Shown piece after piece: positions 1-8,275 of a stretch of DNA of 64,000 nucleotides. The DNA lies in assembly GCF_009469765.1 (NCBI RefSeq), contig NZ_SSSQ01000003.1:62001-126000 (forward strand). Direction: 5' to 3'. The first letter of the stretch is position 1, and the number at the start of each line of letters is the position of its first letter. The translations under genes and the position numbers were made by a program. The notes below the pieces were generated by a model. It made no database searches. It had not been told where the DNA came from and saw nothing but the letters and a program-made list of their open reading frames with translations. This stretch comes from Dechloromonas hortensis (lineage in GTDB: Bacteria; Pseudomonadota; Gammaproteobacteria; Burkholderiales; Rhodocyclaceae).

Positions 1-27
1 CGTTCGGGACGGTGAGCGCCGGCCGGC

Positions 28-534
28 TCAGTTCTTCAGCAGCAGCGCGGCAGCGGCGTCTAGATCGGCCTTCCGGATCAGGCCCATCTTTTTCTGGACC
101 ACCTGGCCGTTGCGGTCGATGAACAGCGTGTAGGGCAGGCCGCCCTTGCTGTTGCCCAGCGCCTGCATCAGCGGAATGCCTTTTTCCTTGGCGATCAGCA
201 CCGGGTAGTCCATTTCGTAGGCCTTGGCGAATTCCTTGGCCGGTTCCGCCTTGTCCTCGATGCCGATGCCGAGGACTTCGATCTTGCCCTTGTGGCTGGC
301 GCGGAACTTGATCAGTTCCGGAATCTCGGCGCGGCAAGGGCCACACCAGCGGGCCCAGAAATTGACCACCAGCGGCTTGCCTTTGTAGCGTTCGAGCGCC
401 ACCGGCTTGTCGTCAAGATCGCTCAATGTGGCGGAGAACAAGGGGCCGGAGGCCGGCAGTTCATCGGCTACGGACGGTCCTGCGGTCAACGCCGCAAAAA
501 GGGCAAAAACCAGGGCGGGCAGAAGTTTTTTCAA
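28..534 (-). CDS. TlpA/ResA-family thiol-disulfide oxidoreductase of the nos operon
   Basis: The 168-residue protein opens with a hydrophobic Sec signal (about residues 1-24) and a thioredoxin fold with WARWCGPCR at about 61-68, the redox CxxC being C64 and C67. TlpA/ResA proteins reduce disulfides in periplasmic partners. Here a plausible role (inference) is keeping cysteines of NosL or apo-NosZ reduced for copper loading. I chose a TTG start because the TTG at 534 overlaps the nosY stop as TTGA, giving translational coupling. A longer upstream reading is only a shadow of nosY. It is the last nos-operon gene visible; the operon may continue past the window edge. Confidence 0.85.
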   Translation of the reverse strand: MKKLLPALVFALFAALTAGPSVADELPASGPLFSATLSDLDDKPVALERYKGKPLVVNFWARWCGPCRAEIPELIKFRASHKGKIEVLGIGIEDKAEPAKEFAKAYEMDYPVLIAKEKGIPLMQALGNSKGGLPYTLFIDRNGQVVQKKMGLIRKADLDAAAALLLKN

Positions 535-1358
535 GGCAGGTCGCCGCGACGGAACAGGAAGTAGCCGATGGTAGCACTGAGCAGGCCGAGTGCTGCCGGG
601 TAAGCGAGGGCGAAGATCTTGTAGCCCTCGGCGCCGAACAGGTCGAGGATGACGTAGGCCGAGGGGCCGAGCACGATCAGTTGCGGGTCGAACAGGGCCA
701 GTGCGGCGGTGCGGAAAACCTGCAGCGGATTGGCCAGGGCGAGGGTGACGGCGATTTCCGGCGAGACCTTGCCCTGGATCATGACGCCGAGCAGGATCAG
801 GTCGAGGAAGAGCAGGAAGGTCAGCCAGACCAGGAAGGCGGCGCCCTGCGCCATGTCGGTGCTGCGGGCGATGGCCGAGATCAGCATGCCGATGCCGAGG
901 AAGCACATGGCCATGACGGCGAGCAGGGCGGTGTAGTAGCCGAAGATGTTCCACGGCACTTCGATGCCTTGCACGGTCGCCCAGCCGACGGCGCCGAGCA
1001 TGGCGAGGAAAACCGGGGCGAAGACGACGATGTAGCGGCCGACGATCTTGCCCCAGAACCAAGCGGAGAGCGAGACCGGCAGCGAGAGCAGGTATTCGAA
1101 GACGCCGGCCTCGCGGTCGCCGGCCACCGAGCGGACCGTGGTGATCAGCACGAAGATCGGCAGGATGGCCATGGTCAGCTGGATGTAGGTGACGAGCAGG
1201 CGCGACAGACCGATGAAGCCGAGGACACGCGATTCAGTCAGGCCGAACAGGAAGAGCAGGGCGACGATGCCGCCGAAGATCAGGGTATAAATCTGGAACC
1301 AGCGGGCGCGCAGCGATTCGACGATATCCAGTTTGGCGGTGAGCCACAGTTGCTTCAT
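531..1358 (-). CDS. nosY: NosY, ABC-type permease for NosZ maturation
   Basis: A 275-residue polytopic membrane protein with about six hydrophobic helices and the typical opening in which a short cytoplasmic segment (MKQLWLTAKLDI) precedes the first helix. NosY forms the membrane part of the NosDFY complex needed for assembling the copper centre of N2O reductase. It starts directly after the nosL stop and overlaps the thioredoxin gene by four bases (TTGA). The order F-L-Y places it apart from its ATPase nosF, with nosL in between. Confidence 0.92.
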   Translation of the reverse strand: MKQLWLTAKLDIVESLRARWFQIYTLIFGGIVALLFLFGLTESRVLGFIGLSRLLVTYIQLTMAILPIFVLITTVRSVAGDREAGVFEYLLSLPVSLSAWFWGKIVGRYIVVFAPVFLAMLGAVGWATVQGIEVPWNIFGYYTALLAVMAMCFLGIGMLISAIARSTDMAQGAAFLVWLTFLLFLDLILLGVMIQGKVSPEIAVTLALANPLQVFRTAALALFDPQLIVLGPSAYVILDLFGAEGYKIFALAYPAALGLLSATIGYFLFRRGDLP

Positions 1359-1844
1359 TTACTTTCCTTTGGCGAGTACATGCTGGCGCATGCTCTCAAA
1401 ATCCAGGCTGCCCATCTGCGGATAGACGACGGCGCCGAAGTTGTAGCCCATCGGGGAGCTGCGGGTGACGAAATGCGCCTTGCGCGGGTCCAGCCAGGTC
1501 ACGTCCTTGCCCTTGCCGGCTGAATCGGCCACCCACATGCGGGTAGCGGCCTCGGCCAGCCACGGGTATTTCTGCAGGTTTTCGCGAATCCAGAAGGTCA
1601 TGCAGCCGATGTCATCGAACTTGATCACCATGTCCTTCGGGCCGCCGCGAATTTCCGCCGCGAAGCGCCGGTCGGAGATGACCATGCTGCAGCGCGGGCA
1701 GTTTTCGCGGTCCCACTTGATCTCGGCCATACCTTCCGGCCAGCCGTCTTTCTGGCAGCCGGAGAGCGCGGCGGCGAGCGGCGTCAGCAACAGGCCGCCG
1801 AGACCCAGGCGGCCGATGAACCGGCGGCGATGCGGGTCGCACAT
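1359..1844 (-). CDS. nosL: NosL, outer-leaflet copper chaperone lipoprotein
   Basis: A 161-residue protein whose N-terminus carries a RRR stretch, a hydrophobic segment and a lipobox ending LSGC (C30), so it is predicted to be a lipoprotein. The mature part has CPRCSM at about 49-54, matching the Cys/Met copper site region of NosL. NosL binds Cu(I) and hands it to NosD/NosZ during CuZ assembly. It starts two bases after the nosF stop and is followed immediately by nosY, so the three are co-translated. Confidence 0.93.
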   Translation of the reverse strand: MCDPHRRRFIGRLGLGGLLLTPLAAALSGCQKDGWPEGMAEIKWDRENCPRCSMVISDRRFAAEIRGGPKDMVIKFDDIGCMTFWIRENLQKYPWLAEAATRMWVADSAGKGKDVTWLDPRKAHFVTRSSPMGYNFGAVVYPQMGSLDFESMRQHVLAKGK

Positions 1845-1846
1845 GC

Positions 1847-2704
1847 TCAGTTGCCCGTCTCGGCCAGCGACAGGTCGCCGACCAGCGCGGTGTAGCGGGA
1901 AATGATGCCGAGAAAGCGCAGGCGGTCGGGGCCGGCGATGCTGCCGGTCCAGGTCAGGCTGTCATCGCTGCTGCTGATGTTCCAGCCGTCGAGTGCCTTG
2001 GCGAACGCCGGTTCGAAGCGCTTGAGGACGATGCGGCAGGCCAGCGTCGCGGTCATCGACACGGCATCGGCCACCTGGTCGTCGAGGACGACCTTGCCCA
2101 TGTCCATTTCGATGACGCGATTGACCAGCGCCGAAACCTCGTCGAGACGGTGGCTGGAGATGATCATCGTCGCATCGTCGAGGCGTTCGGCCAGCAGGTC
2201 GAAGAAGATCTTGCGCGCTTCCGGGTCGAGGTTGGCGGCCGGCTCGTCCATCACCAGCACCTTGGCGTCGCGGCCGAGGGCGATGGAAATCAGCAGCTTC
2301 TGCTTCATGCCGCCGGAAAGGCGGACGAACTGCCGGGTCAGGATGTTTTCGACATCGAGGCCGAGGCGCTTGGCGATGGCGTGGATGCGCTGCGGGTCGG
2401 TGCCGCACAGCGAGGCGGAAAAGTCGATCAACTGGCCGACCGGCATTTTCAGCGGCGGCGGCAACTGCGGCACGAAGCCGATGCTGCCCAGCACTTCGGT
2501 ACGGTTGCTGCGCGGATCGAGGCCGTTGATGGCGACGGCGCCATCATGGGTGTATTCGCCGAGCAGGCAGCGGATCAGGGTGGTTTTGCCGGCCCCGTTG
2601 GAGCCGATCAGGGCGACGCGTTCGCCGAGTCCGATATTGAGGCTGATGCCATCGAGGACACGGGCGCGGCGGAATGTCTTGGCGACGTTGTTGAACTGGA
2701 TCAT
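1847..2704 (-). CDS. nosF: NosF, ATPase of the NosDFY transporter
   Basis: A 285-residue ABC ATPase. Walker A GSNGAGKT is at about 34-41, the ABC signature LSGG at about 129-132 and Walker B with DEPA at about 153-156, all intact. NosF supplies ATP hydrolysis for the NosDFY complex that matures the catalytic copper cluster of NosZ. About 105 bases separate it from nosH upstream; that gap holds no gene but contains one copy of the dispersed CTGCGGTCGAC motif. Confidence 0.94.
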   Translation of the reverse strand: MIQFNNVAKTFRRARVLDGISLNIGLGERVALIGSNGAGKTTLIRCLLGEYTHDGAVAINGLDPRSNRTEVLGSIGFVPQLPPPLKMPVGQLIDFSASLCGTDPQRIHAIAKRLGLDVENILTRQFVRLSGGMKQKLLISIALGRDAKVLVMDEPAANLDPEARKIFFDLLAERLDDATMIISSHRLDEVSALVNRVIEMDMGKVVLDDQVADAVSMTATLACRIVLKRFEPAFAKALDGWNISSSDDSLTWTGSIAGPDRLRFLGIISRYTALVGDLSLAETGN

Positions 2705-2808
2705 GGGCGCGATTATAGGGAGGCTGCTGCGGTCGACATTGAATTTCGATCAAAAATCCGCAAGGTGTTTTGCCTTGCCAGGCCTGCCATTGGGCAGGCC
2801 GGGCCGGC

Positions 2809-3774
2809 TCAGAGCAGTTTCGACAGCCCTTTGACTTCGTAGCGCAGGGCGCCGGTCGGGCAGATGTCGATGCATAGGCCGCAGCGCGTGCAATCCGGGC
2901 CGAGGCCCATGGTTTCCTCGCTGGCCCGGCCCTTGACGGTGACGTCGAGGACATGCGGCACCAGGCAGACCTTGCGGCAGTCGCCTTCGTGGAAACAGTG
3001 TTCGACGTGGTAGCTGACCTGCAGCGGTGAAATTGCGCCGACGGCGCCATAGGTCAGGCCGATCGGGCAGACGTAGCGGCACCAGGCGCGGCGGGAATAG
3101 AGAATCTCGAAGAGCAGCAGCAGGCCGACCCAGCCGAGGGCCAGGCCCGGGCCGTAGATCAGCGCCCGGGACAGGATGCCGGTCGGCGACAGTGTTTCGA
3201 AGACGGTGTAGCCGGTGACGATGGACATCAGGCCAAAAAGCACCCAGAACACCGTGCGCGTGCCGCGGTGGAATTCGTGATCGGTGACGATCTTTTTCTC
3301 GACCAGTTTCAGATGCAGCGCTTCCGTCCATTCCGCCAGCAGGTGGTAGGGGCAGACCCAGGAACAGAAAGTTCGGCCACCGAGCAATACCCAGATCAGG
3401 AAGACGGTGAAGGTGCCGATGAACAGGTTAACGATGATGTGCTTGTGGGCGAGCATCACCTGCAGTGCCGAGTTGAGGTCGATCAGGTGAAAGCCGACGA
3501 AGCGTGAGGCGGTCAGCGAACCTTCGAGAATCTGGATGTCGAGCCAGAAGGAAAGCACGAACAGCAGATTGACGGCGAGCAGCACGGCCCAGCGGCGATT
3601 GCGCCACTTGTGGCTGACATTGTGGTGTTCGCGGGCGTGCAGTTTTTCCTTGATGTAGCGATCCTTGTCCTCGTACTTGAGGAACATGATCTTTTGCACC
3701 TTGTCGGCAACCTTCTCGGGTTTTTTCGGGGCAGCGCCCAGCATGCCCATGAACAGTTCGGTAAAGCGGCTCAT
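2809..3774 (-). CDS. nosH: NosH, NapH-like membrane iron-sulfur quinol dehydrogenase
   Basis: A 321-residue protein with about four to five membrane helices, two CxxxCP motifs (CSWVCP at 137-142 and CRYVCP at 232-237) and a C-terminal CTRCGLCIDICP ferredoxin motif near 295-306. This is the NapH arrangement. In clade II nos clusters NosG and NosH are thought to carry electrons from menaquinol towards NosZ, replacing NosR, which is absent here. I chose the ATG at 3774, one base after the nosG stop; a start 27 bases upstream would read into nosG. Confidence 0.9.
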   Translation of the reverse strand: MSRFTELFMGMLGAAPKKPEKVADKVQKIMFLKYEDKDRYIKEKLHAREHHNVSHKWRNRRWAVLLAVNLLFVLSFWLDIQILEGSLTASRFVGFHLIDLNSALQVMLAHKHIIVNLFIGTFTVFLIWVLLGGRTFCSWVCPYHLLAEWTEALHLKLVEKKIVTDHEFHRGTRTVFWVLFGLMSIVTGYTVFETLSPTGILSRALIYGPGLALGWVGLLLLFEILYSRRAWCRYVCPIGLTYGAVGAISPLQVSYHVEHCFHEGDCRKVCLVPHVLDVTVKGRASEETMGLGPDCTRCGLCIDICPTGALRYEVKGLSKLL

Positions 3775-3775
3775 A

Positions 3776-4624
3776 TCAGGCTTTCCAGGGGGCGCGGGCA
3801 TCGACGACGATGGCGGCCGGTTCGGCCGGGCAGATCATCTCGCAGACGCCGCAGCCGACGCAGGGTTCGAGGACGGTCGGGGTCATGCGTTCGACGCCGT
3901 CGGCACCCTTGACCGGACGCAGTTCAAGGGCGTTCTTGACCGGGCAGGCCTGGACGCATAGATCGCACAGTTCGAGGTCGTAGGGGTGGTCGCGGATCGG
4001 GATCGGTTTCCAGCGGTCCACGTCCATGTAGCGCATTTTTCCCGTGAAGGCGGCGCCCCGCGTCTGCCCCTTGAAGGGCTTGCCCTGCACGGCCAGACAG
4101 GATTCCGGACGGGCCAGGCGGGCGACACCGATGCGTTCCTTCAGGTTGAGCGTGCTTTCGGCATCCTTTTCCTTCGCCTTCAGGATCGGGGCGGCAGCCA
4201 GCATGGCGCCATCGCTGATCTTGAGGAATTCCGGCTTCTTGTAGGTCAGCGAGCCGGTCGGGCAGGCCAGCACGCACTGCACGGCATCGCAGGAGAAATC
4301 GCAGGCTTGCTCGCGGGCATCGATGTAGGGCACGCCGACGCCGAAGCCGTCGTTCAGGTCGCCGAGCTTGATTGCCTGCACCGGGCAGACCTGTACGCAC
4401 TGGCCGCACTTGATGCAGGAAGACAGGAAGTCGGATTCGTTGAGGGCGCCGGGTGGCCGCAGGCGCGGTGTCTTGGCGCTGCTGACCGGGATGTAGCCGA
4501 GCAGGGACAAACCGATCACCCCGCCGGCCAGGCCGACCGATTGCAGGAACTTGCGCCGGGCCTTCTGCGCTTTTTCAATCGACATCGCCGGTTTTTTCGG
4601 CTTTTGCGGGGTGGGAGTGCTCAT
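3776..4624 (-). CDS. nosG: NosG, NapG-like periplasmic ferredoxin
   Basis: A 282-residue protein with an RRKFLQ motif (23-28) before a hydrophobic stretch, consistent with Tat export of a cofactor-loaded protein. Cysteine clusters for about four 4Fe-4S centres follow, including CIKCGQCVQVCP near 70-81 and CVGCGVCEMICP near the C-terminus. It should work with NosH as an electron-transfer module for N2O reduction. Its start overlaps the nosD stop by four bases (ATGA). Confidence 0.9.
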   Translation of the reverse strand: MSTPTPQKPKKPAMSIEKAQKARRKFLQSVGLAGGVIGLSLLGYIPVSSAKTPRLRPPGALNESDFLSSCIKCGQCVQVCPVQAIKLGDLNDGFGVGVPYIDAREQACDFSCDAVQCVLACPTGSLTYKKPEFLKISDGAMLAAAPILKAKEKDAESTLNLKERIGVARLARPESCLAVQGKPFKGQTRGAAFTGKMRYMDVDRWKPIPIRDHPYDLELCDLCVQACPVKNALELRPVKGADGVERMTPTVLEPCVGCGVCEMICPAEPAAIVVDARAPWKA

Positions 4625-5985
4625 GATAGTGCCGCCCTTGCTGGCTTGATGAAGCGTGGCTGTTCGTCGCGCAGGATCAGGTCGGGAGAGGAAAATGGGG
4701 CCAGTCGTTCGAGGAAGTCGAGCAGTTCCATGACCGGCGAGCTGCGGAAGAAACGGGCCACCGGCATTTCCATCCAGATCTGGTCGGCGTAGGCATAGAG
4801 GTCGTGCTTCTGGTCGCCGATGCCGTCGCCGTTGCGGTCGAAGCCCTGGAAGTCGTCCCAGTAATTGCCCTGCCAGAAGTTGCGGGGGTTATTGTTGTTG
4901 TCGCCGCGTCCACCGTAGGTGACCTGGGTCAGATTGCCTTCGAAAATGTTGTCGACCATGTTGTTGCCGCCGGTTTCGCTGTTGAACAGGATGCCGATGC
5001 CGTTGTAGGCGAAGCGGTTGCCGCGAATCTCGATCGTGCTTTCCGGCTGGAACGGCGAAAGGTCGGAACCAATGCCGATGCCGCAGTAAATGATCTCGTT
5101 GTTTTCGATGACGGTGCCGGACGCTTCCTTGAAGCCGATGCCCATGCCGGTGGCGCCGGTGGCGTGCGAAATGACGTTGTTGCGGACGGCGCCGCCTTCG
5201 GTGTACATGAAATAGACACCGACCGCGTTGTCGTAGAACTGGTTGCGTTCGACGATGTTGTCGTTGGCGAACATGAAATGGATCGAGTAGCGGCTGCGCC
5301 GACCCAGGTTGTCGCGGAAAACGTTCTTGTTCGAATACCAGGCGACCATGTCGCGCGAATCGATGATCTGGTTCTTCTCGACGATGTTGTCGTGGCTGTA
5401 CCAGAGGCGCAGGCCGTCGCCGCGGACGCCGAGTTCGCGGTCCTTGGAGCGGACGGTGTTGCCGCGGATCAGGTTGTTGTTCGACTGCTTGAAATCGAAG
5501 CCGAACAGGCAGTTGTCGAGTTTCAGGTCCTCGATGACGTTGTTGTGACCACGGACATCGAGGCAGGAGTCGTCGGTATCGTGCGAGTCGCCCGAGCCGG
5601 TCAGGTGCAGGCCACGCAGCACTGAGTTGTTGGCATTGAGCGCCATCACCGTGCCCTTGTCGCCGGCATCGATGGTGACCTGGCCGCCGCCTTCGATGAT
5701 CAGCGGCTTGTTGATGACGACCGGACCTGCATAGACGCCCGGTGGGGGCTTCAGCACCGAGCCGGCGGGGGCCTTGTCGACTAGGTCCTGGAAGGGGCGC
5801 AGGCCATGCACCCGCTTGTCCCGCTCATGCAGCATGTAGGTCGGCTTCGGGCGGTCGATATCGACCCGCGGCTTGCCCCCCATGTCGGCGTTGTCGTCGC
5901 GTTGCTGAACCGAGTTGCCGATCTGGCAGGCGAGGAGCAGGGCCGTCGTCAGACCGGCCCGAATTACCAGAGAACGCTTTGACAC
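4621..5985 (-). CDS. nosD: NosD, periplasmic beta-helix copper-site assembly protein
   Basis: A 454-residue exported protein with an N-terminal signal peptide (hydrophobic to about residue 22, with LLACQIG that might also serve as a lipobox) and repeated right-handed beta-helix turns rich in N-x-I/V patterns such as NNLIRGN, NNVIEDL and NMVDN. NosD receives copper from NosL and works with NosFY on CuZ maturation. It follows nosB by four bases and overlaps nosG by four bases. Confidence 0.93.
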   Translation of the reverse strand: MSKRSLVIRAGLTTALLLACQIGNSVQQRDDNADMGGKPRVDIDRPKPTYMLHERDKRVHGLRPFQDLVDKAPAGSVLKPPPGVYAGPVVINKPLIIEGGGQVTIDAGDKGTVMALNANNSVLRGLHLTGSGDSHDTDDSCLDVRGHNNVIEDLKLDNCLFGFDFKQSNNNLIRGNTVRSKDRELGVRGDGLRLWYSHDNIVEKNQIIDSRDMVAWYSNKNVFRDNLGRRSRYSIHFMFANDNIVERNQFYDNAVGVYFMYTEGGAVRNNVISHATGATGMGIGFKEASGTVIENNEIIYCGIGIGSDLSPFQPESTIEIRGNRFAYNGIGILFNSETGGNNMVDNIFEGNLTQVTYGGRGDNNNNPRNFWQGNYWDDFQGFDRNGDGIGDQKHDLYAYADQIWMEMPVARFFRSSPVMELLDFLERLAPFSSPDLILRDEQPRFIKPARAALS

Positions 5986-5989
5986 CGAA

Positions 5990-6964
5990 TTACTCCGCAG
6001 CGCCTTCGCGCAGTTGTTTGCGACGGATCAGCAGGGCCAGCATCATGCAGATGAAAATGACCAGCAGCAGGCCGTAGCCCCAGTAGGGGTAGGAGAAGGT
6101 CGAGAACTGCGCGACCTTGCCTTCGCCGAAAACGGTGGGCATGAAAGGCTTGACGGTGAAGGCGCCCCACGGGTGCAGGTTGTGGCCGAAGAACCACAGC
6201 CAGCCGGCGTAGGTGATCACGAAAAAGACCGGGAGCAGGGCCGGAACCAGCGCCAGCAGCAACTGGAAGGAGCGAAGCAGGGCAACGCCGGCGATGACCA
6301 CGCCCATGACGGCGATCAGGCCGAAGATGACGACTTGCGAAATGTTGCGGACGTTGTCGCCCCAGTCCTTGATCCGTTCCGGATCGCGGAAGAAGGTGCC
6401 GGATTCCTGCATGTAGGCCTGAACATGGCTTTCGAGGTGGCCCATGACGAACTGGTCGACCAGCATCCAGGCGGCGACGGCGGCGAAGCCTGCGGTCAAC
6501 GTGGCCAGACGGGCCTTTTTCTTCGGCAGTGCGAAAGCCAGCATCATGACTGCGAAGAAGCCGAAGAAGAACTTGGCGAGCGGCTTTTCGACCGGAGCGC
6601 CTGTGGCGATCGGGAACATGCCGACGTAGTGGTTGATGGTGTTCATCTCATGGACGCAATCGAGACCTTCGGCGCCCTTGTCGACATTTTTCTTGGCATC
6701 GAGCACCGGGTTGTAGCGCTCGTCGTCGTGAGCCAGATCCTTCTGGATGATCTCGTTGGCCATCCGGGTGCCCTTGCCGGCCGCCTTGCAGCCGTTATAG
6801 ACACCGTCGAAGTGGAAGTGAATGCGGATGCCGTCCGGGAAGGCATCTTCAGGGTAATTCGGGGCGGTCAGCGAAACCCACCAGATCGGGGCAAAGTAGG
6901 CGGCAATCAGGCAGACCAGCGAAATGAAGGTCAGGCCACCGATGATTTTGTTTTGTTTTTCCAT
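5990..6964 (-). CDS. nosB: NosB, clade II nos-cluster membrane protein
   Basis: A 324-residue membrane protein: one helix at the N-terminus (about 8-30), a soluble loop of about 110 residues containing HFHFDG and HEMNTINHYVGMFP, then about four to five helices and a basic tail. This matches NosB, a membrane protein of unknown mechanism that accompanies Sec-exported clade II nosZ genes. It lies between the cytochromes and nosD. The name rests on context and topology rather than on a catalytic motif. A dispersed CTGCGGTCAAC motif lies inside the gene. Confidence 0.82.
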   Translation of the reverse strand: MEKQNKIIGGLTFISLVCLIAAYFAPIWWVSLTAPNYPEDAFPDGIRIHFHFDGVYNGCKAAGKGTRMANEIIQKDLAHDDERYNPVLDAKKNVDKGAEGLDCVHEMNTINHYVGMFPIATGAPVEKPLAKFFFGFFAVMMLAFALPKKKARLATLTAGFAAVAAWMLVDQFVMGHLESHVQAYMQESGTFFRDPERIKDWGDNVRNISQVVIFGLIAVMGVVIAGVALLRSFQLLLALVPALLPVFFVITYAGWLWFFGHNLHPWGAFTVKPFMPTVFGEGKVAQFSTFSYPYWGYGLLLVIFICMMLALLIRRKQLREGAAE

Positions 6965-7007
6965 GTTGCTGCTCTCTGTTCGATACGTCCGGCCGGGGGC
7001 CGGGAAT

Positions 7008-7034
7008 GGTTGCCTGAAACAGGTTCAGGCAACC
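7008..7034 (-). other. Inverted repeat downstream of the dihaem cytochrome gene
   Basis: Ten-base perfect arms (7008-7017 and 7025-7034) around a seven-base loop lie 12 bases past the cytochrome stop. There is no T-run on the minus strand, so it looks more like an mRNA processing or stability hairpin than a terminator. It could set different transcript levels for the cytochromes and nosB. Confidence 0.55.
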
Positions 7035-7045
7035 AGTTTGTTACT

Positions 7046-7774
7046 TTACTTCTTCTTGCCGCCGGCTTTCGGCTTGCACATGTTGCCCGGCATCACCAGG
7101 CTGGACTGGTAGGCGGAAATCGCCACCAGCTGGTCGTTGGTGTAGGGCTTGATGACCTTGACCATGTCCGGGTTGGCGTTGCGGCGGTGGCCGTCGCGAA
7201 TCTCGGTCATCTGGCGCAGCAGGTACTTGTAGTGCTGACCGGCGATCACCGGGTAGAACTTGGCTTTGTCGCCTTCACCATTCTTGCCGTGGCACTCCAG
7301 ACACTGCTTTTCGTACAGTTCCTTGCCCTTGGCGACCTGCATTGCGGCATCGGCGCCTTCGTACTTGCCGTGTTCGACCGGGATGCAGAGGCTTTCGATG
7401 TAGGACGAAACGTCAGCCAGTTCCTGCGGGTCGGTCAGGGTGGCGGCGAACGGGTACATCGTCGGGTTGTCGCGCAGACCGGCGCGGATGTCGGCCATCT
7501 GCTTGATCAGCACCGTGGTGTGCTGGCCGGCGAGCTGCGGGAAGGTGCCATCCGGGCGACCGGCGCCGGAGGGCAGGTGGCAGGCGCCGCAGACTTCATA
7601 GGCTTCCTGGCCGTTCTTCTTGTCGCCCTTGAGTTTCAGGGCTTCAATCTTTTCGCCTTCCTGGGCATTCCACTTGTAATCCTTCGACTCAATACCACCC
7701 TGATGCGGGGCCGGGGGGGCGGCAAAGGCAACGCCAGCGGAGAGAAGTGCAACCAGCAACAATGATTTTTTCAT
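7046..7774 (-). CDS. Dihaem c-type cytochrome of the nos operon
   Basis: A 242-residue exported protein with a clear Sec signal (cleavage near AFA-AP at about 19) and two haem-attachment sites, CGACH (62-66) and CLECH (158-162). Two cytochrome domains of similar size suggest a cytochrome c4/NosC-type electron carrier. Clade II nos clusters usually carry one or two such cytochromes (nosC1/nosC2), believed to pass electrons to CuA of NosZ. An AAGGAA ribosome site lies upstream of the ATG. I have not assigned a C1 or C2 label. Confidence 0.88.
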   Translation of the reverse strand: MKKSLLLVALLSAGVAFAAPPAPHQGGIESKDYKWNAQEGEKIEALKLKGDKKNGQEAYEVCGACHLPSGAGRPDGTFPQLAGQHTTVLIKQMADIRAGLRDNPTMYPFAATLTDPQELADVSSYIESLCIPVEHGKYEGADAAMQVAKGKELYEKQCLECHGKNGEGDKAKFYPVIAGQHYKYLLRQMTEIRDGHRRNANPDMVKVIKPYTNDQLVAISAYQSSLVMPGNMCKPKAGGKKK

Positions 7775-7859
7775 GTCTGTATTCCTTTTACGGTCGATGA
7801 TCCGAAACGGTTGATGAATTCTCCGTCATCGAATATCAGCATTCCTTGATGTGTGTCAG

Positions 7860-7881
7860 AAGCCCGGCATGCGGGCTTTTT
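7860..7881. terminator. Short GC hairpin between the two nos cytochromes
   Basis: A six-base stem (AGCCCG/CGGGCT) with a five-base loop lies just after the monohaem cytochrome stop. A T-run follows on the plus strand, while the minus side has only a short AA/TT. It may act as a leaky terminator or processing site inside the nos operon. Confidence 0.45.
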
Positions 7882-7885
7882 CAGC

Positions 7886-8194
7886 TTATTTCAGCTTGGC
7901 GAGGTAGTCGGCGATGGCCTTGATTTCCTCATCATTGACGAGGTGCATGACGCCCTTCATCGCGGCGGTCTGGCCGTTGTTGCGGGCGCCGCTCTTGATG
8001 TCCTTCATCTGGGCTTCGAGGTAAGCAGCGTTCTGGCCGGCAACCTTCGGATAGTTCGGCATCAGCGGCTTGTCGCCCTTCGGACCGTGGCAGGCGTTAC
8101 AGGTCTTTTCGGCGTACAGTTTGGCGCCATCCGGAGCTGCCATGGCGGAGCCGGCGGCAAGTGCTGCGATTGCAAAAAACATTACAGTTTTCAT
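7886..8194 (-). CDS. Small monohaem c-type cytochrome of the nos operon
   Basis: A 102-residue protein with a Sec signal (to about residue 20, AMAA-PD) and one CNACH haem site (32-36), with a later conserved methionine in AAMKGVMH as a candidate axial ligand. It is a class I cytochrome of the size of cytochrome c551/c553. It lies 81 bases downstream of nosZ1 and is probably the direct electron donor to NosZ or its partner. I chose the ATG at 8194 because a GGAGGG ribosome site precedes it at proper spacing; an upstream start would include that site. Confidence 0.88.
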   Translation of the reverse strand: MKTVMFFAIAALAAGSAMAAPDGAKLYAEKTCNACHGPKGDKPLMPNYPKVAGQNAAYLEAQMKDIKSGARNNGQTAAMKGVMHLVNDEEIKAIADYLAKLK

Positions 8195-8214
8195 GGGTTT
8201 ACCCTCCATTTTAC

Positions 8215-8244
8215 GTGGATGGCTAGGTTAGCCCAGCCATCCAC
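8215..8244 (-). other. Hairpin between nosZ1 and the cytochrome gene
   Basis: Perfect ten-base arms (8215-8224 and 8235-8244) with a ten-base loop, lacking a T-run on the minus strand. It lies just past the end of the identical nosZ block. A likely role is 3' protection of the abundant nosZ message or attenuation of the downstream genes. nosZ2 does not have this element but a true terminator instead. Confidence 0.55.
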
Positions 8245-8275
8245 TTACTTTAATGAGCCAAATCAATATTCAAGG

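Noticed and set aside
5915..7765. A 616-residue plus-strand frame across nosB and the cytochrome gene, and a 746-residue minus-strand frame at 29761-32001
   Set aside because: Both lie opposite real genes with clear motifs and are rich in Glu/Asp/Gly or Arg/Gln without domains; they are shadows.
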